A DNA stretch of 64,000 nt from Angiostrongylus vasorum (lineage: Eukaryota > Nematoda > Chromadorea > Rhabditida > Metastrongylidae): contig JADANN010000466.1 in NCBI GenBank assembly GCA_018806985.1, positions 1,302,001-1,366,000 of the forward strand, given 5' to 3'. Position numbers and translations under genes: made by a program. Numbering within the stretch: the stretch's first letter is position 1; the number at the start of each line of letters is the position of its first letter. Positions 56,621 to 64,000 of the stretch are shown here, piece after piece. Under the pieces are notes generated by a model. That model had not been told where the DNA came from, made no database searches, and saw only the letters and a list, made by a program, of their open reading frames with translations.

Positions 56621-56885
56621 GACCATGACACTTCTGATTTGCGTGTGTGATTCGTCAAAACCCCTCTTCTTTCTCTCTTCCACGACAGTAACATCATCAT
56701 CATTGCTATTAATTTGACTCGGATCAGCCTCTTTATCAAAAAAAATTGTATTCGAGCCGTCCTTAATGTTGAGGCGACGCAGCCCTTCTCGCACTATTGT
56801 AACAAATGGCTTGTATTTCTTCCGACTGTATTCATGGTATTTTTGTTGCAGATCGAATGCAACATCCTCAGCTCGGAAAAACTTC
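56620..56885 (-). pseudogene. NVL/MAC-1-like N-terminal gene fragment
   Basis: On the minus strand an uninterrupted frame reads KKFFRAEDVAFDLQQKY, RKKYKPFVTIVREGLRRLNI and then the acidic SNDDDVTVVEERKKRGFDE. The order of a short helical domain followed by an acidic stretch resembles the N-terminus of NVL (nuclear VCP-like AAA ATPase; MAC-1 in C. elegans), which works in ribosome biogenesis in the nucleolus. No AAA domain is found downstream within the window. The segment is the loop and left arm of an inverted duplication, so it is probably a displaced gene piece. Confidence 0.4.
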
Positions 56886-56988
56886 TTGCGGATCCGAGTC
56901 AAATTAATAGCAATGATGATGATGTTACTGTCGTGGAAGAGAGAAAAGAGGGGGTTTTGACGAATCAAACACGCAAATCAGAAGTGTC
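56627..56988. repeat. inverted duplication with 165-bp loop
   Basis: The arms 56627-56725 and 56891-56988 are reverse complements over about 98 bp with few differences. Both encode the SNDDDVTVVEER segment on opposite strands. The right arm has a small deletion that shifts its frame. Confidence 0.85.
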
Positions 56989-56989
56989 T

Positions 56990-58285
56990 AGAAAAGATAG
57001 GAAAAGACAGACCATGACCTCTAACGCAACATCCCGTAGCCACATCAGACAAGAGATCTACTATCTAAAACTGTACATTGATCTAGAAGGATCAATCTTG
57101 TGTTGTTATCAGTTTTCCTTTGCTCCAAAGATATACTGGATTGCAAAACGTGGTCTGATAAAGCTCTTATAGATAACATGTCAAAACAAAGAAAGAGCAA
57201 ATTTGCTTTAACTAGATAGTATTACACGGTACACTGCGTGTACATTGGCTTGTGTTAAATAAATGAGCCTGCCTCTTCTGGCTACAATCCCTAGTGGCGA
57301 CAGATCGGAAGGTTCGTGGCGATTGGTTAAAAAAAATTCGACTTTTCAACCACGTGGATAAAACTGAAGCCGTAAAGATGTTCATTTATTCGGCTATTGG
57401 GTTTCTGTGGAAAAACCCTTAAAGATCTTTGATTTAGGTCTTCCATTTTTTACGTTAGCTATCTCTCTAGCGATGTAAATTCGACTGAAAGCCGGTCATT
57501 GTTGCCGTTGTCGTCGTTGTTGTTGCTGCGTTGTGGTCCACTTTAATTCCTAGTACTAACAGACGGACTAATGTTCCTCTCATTCAGATGAGCATTCGCG
57601 TCGACAGACATAGTATTGACCTCATACGAAATCGTTTGACACTTTAATAACCATTCTTATGTAGTGCACGGTTAAGAGGCACCCGCGACATATGGACCTC
57701 ATTGTACTCTCGACGCAAAGCAATCCCCGCCACCGTCAACACATCAACCCCATCTCCGACCCAAGCACCGCATCAGCACCCATCCCAGTTCAGGGTCGGT
57801 TCTGTTTAGTAGTTGTAGCTTCATCACGAACTTCTCCTCATCATTACAAAAGTTGATCGGCACGACTGCGAGTTAATTGTTTCGGTGACTTTTTTTCATA
57901 AGAAAATCAGCAGTCGATCTCTTAGCTCATTTATTTTCGCATGTACATGATTGTTCACATATTTCGCTTTCTCGCGATTCTTTTGTTTCGCGGTGACCTT
58001 TGGATTTCATGAGAACCCACTTTTCCTAAACTCTTTCCCAAAGCTATCAGACGACATTTTCGGATGAATGGCTGGACGGAAAACTGAAGCCCCAAGAAAG
58101 AACATCTTCATTTCCCTTCATGTGTTCACACAAAATAGATATGAACTATCATTTTATTAGTCACCAATTTGCTAGTGCTTTATCATCGCTTATACTGATG
58201 ATTAAAAACTAACTTCTTATTTTGATATACCTATAACATGTTTATATATTTTAGTGTTTTTTCTCAATTTTTTTCTATTCCTGCT
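56990..58285. other. no recognisable gene
   Basis: No phased exon was seen. A C-rich stretch at 57700-57790 stands out from the AT-rich surroundings but encodes nothing I recognise. Confidence 0.3.
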
Positions 58286-58288
58286 AAT

Positions 58289-58512
58289 ACGGCACCGCGC
58301 CCGTAGTCCACCAAGCCTTCCATCCTTCCAGGGTCGGTAAACTGGTACCAGACTTGTCTGGGAGGATAGCAGCACTGGCTCGATATACCGTTAGGCCACC
58401 ATGAATCATTGTAGAGGCCAGACATATATTCAATCACCTCCAAACGATGCGTAATGAAGTCGAATACATGGTGCATCCCTAAGGGATTAATGAAAGCGGA
58501 GAGGTTCATACT
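58289..58512 (+). repeat. SINE-A copy, head truncated
   Basis: Begins at 'ggcaccgcgcccgtag', has 'ccaagccttccatccttccaggg' and 'ggtaccagacttgtctggga', and ends at the 'tccctaagggattaatg' tail side. Confidence 0.7.
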
Positions 58513-58579
58513 TTTTTTATCCTAATACCCCTCACTATGTAAGATTTAAATCTATGTTGTTTTTTAACCTTTTATTTAT

Positions 58580-59030
58580 CCTCTATACTTTTCCCATGGT
58601 AGGATATGATGTCAAATATAATTACAATTATCCTGAGATATTTGGAAAACTGCGGACCGCAGGTGTCTGCGGTGGAGAACGAAGGCGCTATTGTCCTTTT
58701 CGGGGAGTAACGCGTTCACCACCACACCATGCGGGTCCTTCGTTTCGCCTGTCTCTCATCTAGTTCTATTGATCACTGCCATCACCAATCACCCGTCAAC
58801 GGCATTGATCTGGAGAGCCCAAATCGGCATTGAACCCAGTTAAACTGCGGCTATAGTTGAAATTCGGTGGTGAACGAACCCGCTACTACTTTTTCCGGGT
58901 GCTGACGTCTTCACCACCATACCATGCGGGTCTTTCGTTTTCGCCTATCTCTCAGCTAGTTTTCTACCTATCACTGCCGATTTAGGCTCCCAGATCAATC
59001 CCGTTAACGTATGATTGCTAATAGCAATCA
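58580..59030 (-). repeat. SINE-B copies, one near full length plus a partial
   Basis: A reverse copy spans 58580-58850 ('gaccgcaggtgtctgcgg' and 'cgcgttcaccaccacaccatg'). A second, partial one (58865-59030) repeats the 'accaccataccatgcgggtc' block. They are adjacent like the tandem pair at 2.5 kb. Confidence 0.6.
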
Positions 59031-59228
59031 AAACATATTGTTTTGCAGATAAATGATCCAAGCGATATTTAAAAATTTGGAACAGTTTCCATGTAACAGT
59101 TCCCAGGATCGACTTTCTATTAACCTCGGCATTAGAATATGAATGCGTCGTTTTCTTGTTCAGCAATCGCGAGGTTGTTAAACAGCATACATTTACTTCC
59201 ATAGAAAAACACAATACAATACAACAGT

Positions 59229-59264
59229 AGCTGACGTTTCGGCAGTATCGCCTTCTTCAGAGCC
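59229..59264 (-). ncRNA. hammerhead ribozyme motif (PLE B, left arm)
   Basis: The reverse strand carries GGCT-CTGAAGA-[GGC/GCC hairpin]-GAAACGTC-AGCT, with the core intact. Confidence 0.7.
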
Positions 59265-59619
59265 TGGAAGGGTATACTGACATACAATTTACTAGGCCAA
59301 ACGCTTCAATAACGCTTACAAAAAGACGAAAAGCTCTATGGTAATTACACGATCAACAGCTTCTCGAAAAACCCACCGCTTTTTACGTTTACGTTTTAAC
59401 TTGCAATGAGGAAGGTTAGAACAGCCGATTATAGTCGCATAAGGTTGATGACTGCACCATCCCACATCAGAAATTGATGCGAACATACGGGGTCAGCTCG
59501 CGTATGACCTCTGGGCATTCATCCCTGCTATTCATTGTAGGGTTTTTGGCACTTATCCAGAAAGCCTCAAGTTTTCGCGCTAGTGTTTTAGTCTCCTGCG
59601 CAAGGATATTGACTTTCGA

Positions 59620-60470
59620 GTCTGAGTACATAAAGTTCACCCGGGAGAAACCCAGAAAAAACTGGCTTCCGCTTCTAAACGTTCAAATAAACCTATCAAG
59701 TAGCGGTTACATGACAAAATGGTACCGAAAGCCAAGTAACAAGAACATCCTCGTTCATTTCCTTTCTTCCCACCCTTCACACACAAAGAGGGTGCTTGCG
59801 AGAAACATGTTCCGAACAGCCACCTCTCTGTGCACAACCAGGGAACTAAAAGAATAATCGCGCGACTTGGCTCGGCAAATAGCCATCTCCAATGGCTACG
59901 AAATAGTAACCCCCACGAGATAAGTTTAGAAGGAGAGCGACGCGCCCAAGCGAAACAGTTGGCGAAAAGAAAGTCCCGTTTATGTTGCCCTTTATATGCG
60001 ATGAAGTAAGCGTGGCTATTAAACGATGCTTAAGAAGAGCAGGTCTAGAGGAATCGCTAGCGACAGTTGAAATACCACCGGTTACTCTACGTCGTCAGTT
60101 AGTTCGTAACCACCTGTATGACCGTCTATGTGAAACAACAAATTGCGTAACCTGCCCTTACGGCAGGGACAGTGATTGTGTGAGTTCAGGTACGATATAC
60201 CTGATCTCTTGTAATAATTGCGGAAATGAATATATTGGCGAAACGGGTAGACCTTTGTGTATCCGTATAAAAGAACACCTAGATGGCAAACGAAAACTAA
60301 GACAAAGTACCCAATAGGCACGCATAGGATACAAAAACATAACGGGGACGATTTTGAAGTAAAAGTCAATATCCTTGCGCAGGAGACAAAAACACCAGCG
60401 CGAAAAACTTCTTGAGGCTTTTTTGGATAAATGCCAAAAAACTCTACAATGAATAGCAAGGGATGAATGC
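59620..60470 (+). pseudogene. PLE reverse transcriptase tail and GIY-YIG endonuclease remnant (copy B)
   Basis: Frame pieces in order: SEYIKFTREKPRKNWLPL to SLCTTRELKE (59620-59855, then TAA), then from 59982 a 111-codon frame. That frame contains VSVAIKRCLRRAGLEES, the CVTCPYG cysteine pair and GTIYLISCNNC..NEYIGETGRPLCIRIKEHLDG. This is the GIY-YIG nuclease domain with its Tyr, Arg and Glu-containing motifs. The C-terminal ORF end continues in another frame into the right arm. 5' truncation and frame breaks make it non-autonomous. Confidence 0.72.
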
Positions 60471-60715
60471 CCAGAGGTCATACGCGACCTGACCCCGTAT
60501 GTTCGCATCAATTTCTGATGTGGGATGGTGCAGTCATCAACCTTATGCGACTATAATCAGCTGTTCTAATCTTCCTCGTTAGAAGGCACGTAAAAAAGCG
60601 GTGAATTTTTTTCGAAAAGCTGTTCACCATGTAATTACCATAGAGTTTTTCGTTTTTTTTGTAAGTGTCAGTGAAGCGTTTGGCCTAGTAAATTGTATGT
60701 CAGTATACCCTTCCA

Positions 60716-60751
60716 GGCTCTGAAGAAGGCGATACTGCCGAAACGTCAGCT
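60716..60751 (+). ncRNA. hammerhead ribozyme motif (PLE B, right arm)
   Basis: GGCT at 60716-60719, CTGAAGA at 60720-60726, GGC/GCC hairpin, GAAA at 60740-60743, expected cleavage after C60747, AGCT at 60748-60751 pairing with the first strand. Confidence 0.72.
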
Positions 60752-60894
60752 ATTGTTGTATTGTATTTTGTTTTTCTATGGAAGTTAATGTATGCTGTTT
60801 AACAACCTCGCGATTGCTGAACAAGAAAACGACAGTTTCCATGCTTCGCGTGCCTTACAACAACGTTTTTTTCCCAACTAATGTGTCATGCAAT

Positions 60895-61178
60895 GAAGGA
60901 TAAAGCATGAAGTGTTTGGAGTCGATTAATGCCTTAGATAGGTGTCATGCATTCAGCGCTACTACAGGGTATTGGATCTACGTTTGGCCTAAACGATCAC
61001 TTGCGGTGGCTTACTGGTGAATAAAGTCAGTGTTTTTTATCTTCTCAGACAAATCCGGTTACAATTTTCTGACCTCATAGTGATGGAGAGAATGTTCAGC
61101 CTCTAGGAAGGATCGAAACAACGACAACATCTACCATAGGATAACCCTTGACCACCACACTACACACTGCTGCTAGGG
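60895..61178 (-). repeat. SINE-A copy, diverged
   Basis: The tail side 'gaaggataaagcatgaag' and the head side 'ccttgaccaccacactacac' are recognisable. The middle keeps 'gcggtggcttactggtg' and 'gacaaatccggttacaa'. Confidence 0.55.
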
Positions 61179-61305
61179 TGGAGTTAAAGTATTGAATAAG
61201 TGTGCCAGTTTACGTATATTGCAAAAGATGAGGAGTGACGGCTACTGTGTTGAGTCGAGTACTGCAGAGGTGTGACGAAGGTACGTTACTCTCTGATGAA
61301 GGTAC

Positions 61306-61477
61306 GTTAATCCGTCTTAATGAGATGTCTGGCCAACACTGCACGAAAACACTTTGCTTGTCGTTGCCATAAGCAAATCGTAGACAATAATTGTTCGGAG
61401 AATCCGTACTAACCAGACAGTGAGCCATCTGCCCCATCATATGCAGTCTATACAAACAAGATTCCGTGGCACATATA
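61306..61477 (-). CDS. candidate exon of a cysteine-rich (secreted?) protein, unrecognised
   Basis: In reverse it lies between GGTGTAG and AAC|GTACCT. Its open frame contains ICATESCLYRLHMMGQMAHC, then LVSTDSPNNYCLRFAYGND and FVQCWPDI, with five cysteines in about 57 residues. A second Cys-rich segment (CKFADDFSPEKDCTKTC) lies upstream on the same strand near 62690-62765 after a GCATTAG site and could belong to the same gene. Family not recognised. Confidence 0.3.
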
Positions 61478-61969
61478 CTACACCAAAACCACACTATTTA
61501 TACTAATCAACGATGAAAGCCCTCAATCTGATTGTAACTTCTTTTTAATTCTTCCTAGCCTTTTTGTAACTTTTTTTCATGAATCTGCTCGTCAAGCGAA
61601 CACCTTTTTTAACGTTTTGGTCTACTGATAAGCATACTTCGTATAGGGCTATGAGTAAAATTTATTAATGCGACCTCAAATCACCAGAGCCGATGACTTT
61701 TCCCTGAAGTTTTTTTCTTTTTGTGTGCAGAATTCTTGAGTCATATAGCCAATTATGGCATAGGTAGAAGACTTACCACTGCTTAGTTTCGAATAACGTT
61801 CTTGCTACCACTTATTTAGAAGATTTTCGTTTTCGGCAGATAATTTTCAGAACTAACAAGGACCACTTTTTTCAAAGACATTTTGACAGACCAAAATAAA
61901 CAAAAAATACACAATAAAAATCGAAGGACAAGCACCAATAAAGAAAAATAAAATGTCCAGTCACATGAA

Positions 61970-62130
61970 GTGGGTGAGTGTAGCGCAGTGCACAGGGAAA
62001 CGCTAGAATTGGTTTCCTCCACGCATGCTCCTAGGTTCGATCCGGCGTCTCGGACAAATCTGCTTCATCCTTCCTGAGTCGGCAAATTGACAGTGGCCTT
62101 GTCTGGGATATAAAAACAGTGAACTGACAT
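61970..62130 (+). repeat. partial tRNA-derived SINE (SINE-C-like head)
   Basis: 'gggtgagtgtagcgcagtgcac' (A box) and 'taggttcgatccggcg' (a good B box), then 'gagtcggcaaattgacagtgg' and 'cttgtctgggatataaaaacag'. The rest of the element is missing. Confidence 0.5.
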
Positions 62131-62279
62131 ATCAGGAGATCACGTCTTGTTACGTTAATATGCACTCTAAACAATGCCTAAATTGAATGTTTGGCGCATG
62201 CATAAAGGACTGACCAAACCTGGACGCTTAACCTTTATCTTTGTCTTTTAGTCAAACAAACACAATCTGTTAGCTTTCA

Positions 62280-62640
62280 TTTAGTGCCTATTCTTTTTCA
62301 TGGCAGGCCACCATGTGAAATACAACCACAAGAGTGTTGAGGTATGAACAAAACTTGGAATAGCAGGTGTGTTTCGAACCCGCGATTACCCTTACCGGGA
62401 ATAATGTGCTCCCCTGATCATTCCCCTTGATGGGTGGTCACTAGTAGCACTGACAGAATGGAAAAAAAAGGCTGGGAGAAAGGCAAAGCATGGGCCTCGG
62501 TTAATGTGGTGGACAGCGCTTGACCCCCCCCAGAAAAGGTAATCGCAAGTTCGAAGCCCAATTGAAGTACCGAGTTTTGCTCACATCTCAGTATTCTTGT
62601 GGTAATATTTCAAACAAATATGGCACGTTTAAACGTAGGG
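62280..62640 (+). repeat. SINE-B copies, diverged
   Basis: A reverse tail piece ('catggcaggccaccatgtgaaatacaacc') precedes a plus-orientation copy with 'ttaatgtggtggacagcgcttg', 'gcaagttcgaagccc' (B box) and 'catctcagtattcttgtgg'. Confidence 0.5.
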
Positions 62641-63501
62641 AATCTATCTATGAGCTGACTCCTTCTGTGGTGAAAAGTTCCATCGGTCACCACCGAAACG
62701 ATGCAAGTTTTAGTACAGTCCTTTTCTGGACTAAAATCATCAGCAAATTTACAATCTCTCCTAATGCAGGGCTTCATCCCAAGTTGCCACAAGCTGGATA
62801 TCACATACATTGACTTAAAATGTTATCCTAGTAGTTACATTAGCAATAATTCTTGCTATATCTCCTGCTGTTATATCTCCTGAATTCACTGATGTCTTGC
62901 AGATTCATGACGCCGACAAATTCAGATTTCGTAAAAGTTCTAAGAATAAAGGGTACGTTATTTGATATAAGCTTTAGATAGAAATATTGGTAATTAACGC
63001 TAATGCGATGGTGCTACTCCGCTAGAATAACGTACACTGTCAACTCTAAATTCAACATTGTTCATATGTGATCTTGATGAATTAGCACGAGTTTACCAAG
63101 GTAACATCTGCTCAGCAACGGCTATCCTTTCGTCAGCACTCGCTAGTCTCACAGTCATTTTGCCGTTGTTTTTTTTAATGCATAGCGAGGGTCACAAGAA
63201 ATTAGGAATATCTATCAATTTCATCTTCCATGATTTCTAAGCGGAAGTCACAGAACGAACATACTTGCGAAAGTTTTACTTGCATCAAACATCTACTGAG
63301 AGCATACTGTTTGGCTTTACAAATTCGTCACCGTTTTATAATCGTTTGAACATTGGTGGATTTTTTTACTGTGAAAAGTTAAGCAACGAAACTTTATAGC
63401 TATAGCGCGCATTATTATTGTAGGAAAGTTATCAAGAGCTTGCCATAATTAAAGAAGAATAGCATTTGGAAAACATTTGCTAACTGTGATAAACACTTCA
63501 G

Positions 63502-63689
63502 GAGCAAACGGTGAGGAACGAACACTACAGTTTCCTGTGAAACTTGATCTGGAGCGTCCAAAACGACCACGCACGATTTTTTCCGATCATCAACTTCGCC
63601 TTCTTGAAGAAGCCTTCCAGAAAAATGGCTATCTCACTGGAGAAGATCGACTTGAATTAGCCACACGTCTGGCTCTTAGCGATACTCAG
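63502..63689 (+). CDS. homeobox gene, one internal exon (ANTP-class-like homeodomain)
   Basis: A DNA-binding transcription factor. The exon runs from CTTCAG| to CTCAG|GTCAGA, enters at phase 1 and ends at phase 0. It encodes KRPRTIFSDHQLRLLEEAF, then QKNGYLTGEDRLELATRLAL and SDTQ. That is homeodomain residues from the N-terminal arm through helices 1 and 2 to position 44. The intron after Q44 (44/45) is a common homeobox intron position. Helix 3 with WFQNRR is not in the last 310 bp, so the next exon is outside the window. BarH, Bsx and Engrailed types share parts of this sequence; I cannot assign the subclass. Confidence 0.85.
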
Positions 63690-63845
63690 GTCAGAGCACA
63701 ACCTCTTGCTCATTTCAAGTATTATTCAGAGTGGACACAGAATAATTTGTTCCATGGGCATAAAACAATTGGCTCGATTCTTACATCAAGAAAACATAAT
63801 CCCCACTTATTTCTGAGAGATCTAGCTAGAGTTTATTTCACGTAG

Positions 63846-64000
63846 GCCATACCAACCACTGCCAAAAGACCGTTCAAAGGATCCTAGAGTCTCTCTAGAA
63901 GTGATATCAGCGTCGAATTCTCGCAACCACTAGGACCTACCAGGGCAAGCGTTTCGCCAACTTTCACAACGGGCAATTCACTGATGAAGTTGTGATCATG
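63846..64000 (-). pseudogene. P-glycoprotein (ABCB) nucleotide-binding domain fragment, damaged
   Basis: In reverse: VKVGETLALVGPSGCENST, then LISLLER, a TAG stop at 63886-63884 and DPLNG. This matches the Walker A segment of an ABCB-type ATPase, normally GPSGCGKST followed by ERFYDP. The Gly-Lys of Walker A is Glu-Asn, and the tyrosine position carries the stop. Both changes would abolish ATP binding or truncate the protein. The fragment runs off the window edge. Opposite strand to the homeobox exon. Confidence 0.6.

Larger units (their letters stand above)
59104..60831 (+). mobile_element. Penelope-like element copy B, inverted ends, 12-bp TSD
   Basis: 1728 bp flanked by ACAGTTTCCATG at 59092-59103 and 60832-60843. 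It has the same architecture as copy A at 48101-49839 but opposite orientation, with independent target duplications. It therefore arrived by a separate insertion, not by duplication of the locus. The left arm carries about 50 bp more terminal sequence than the right arm, and copy A shows the same asymmetry at its corresponding end. Confidence 0.82.

Overview
The window is eukaryotic and almost certainly from a parasitic nematode of the strongylid (hookworm-like) kind. Genes are split into small exons with AG/GT borders and long introns. The recognisable proteins are typical of nematodes: an astacin metalloprotease with a ShKT tail, a transthyretin-like secreted protein, a GPI-type Ly6 protein, a divergent SMAD and a BTB protein. 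A degenerate TTAGGC (nematode telomere) tract is present. Most of the DNA is repeats: several tRNA-derived SINE families, RTE retrotransposon pieces and Penelope-like elements (PLEs). Species cannot be read from the sequence alone.

Layout: 1-3.7 kb holds SINE copies. 4.87-7.69 kb is the 3' two thirds of a plus-strand astacin/ShKT gene. 9.85-14.12 kb is a complete three-exon minus-strand Ly6/uPAR gene. 15.06-16.69 kb is a decayed PLE. 17.6-22.9 kb is SINE-rich. 23.65-29.26 kb is a plus-strand SMAD gene (linker plus MH2 exons) whose introns hold SINEs and an RTE piece. 33.26-39.37 kb is a complete eleven-exon minus-strand BTB-type gene. 39.54-47.89 kb is a tandem array of about 287-bp units, each carrying a tRNA-Ile(AAT) gene or a T-arm-damaged copy, broken by a 100-N assembly gap and by a 1.64-kb insertion. 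48.10-49.84 kb and 59.10-60.83 kb are two near-identical 1.7-kb PLE copies in opposite orientation, each with inverted ends, two hammerhead ribozyme motifs and its own 11-12 bp target duplication. 49.88-51.49 kb is a transthyretin-like gene. 54.2-54.8 kb is an RTE 3' end, and 56.6-57.0 kb an inverted duplication around an NVL-like gene fragment. The window ends with one homeobox exon and a damaged P-glycoprotein exon.

The protein genes share no evident pathway. The astacin, Ly6 and transthyretin-like products would be secreted or on the cell surface, while the SMAD and homeobox products would act in the nucleus. Exon calls rest on splice borders plus reading-phase continuity that I checked by hand. 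The most unusual structures are the tRNA-Ile array (canonical copies near its edges, a homogenised T-arm variant inside) and the foldback PLEs with a hammerhead in each arm.
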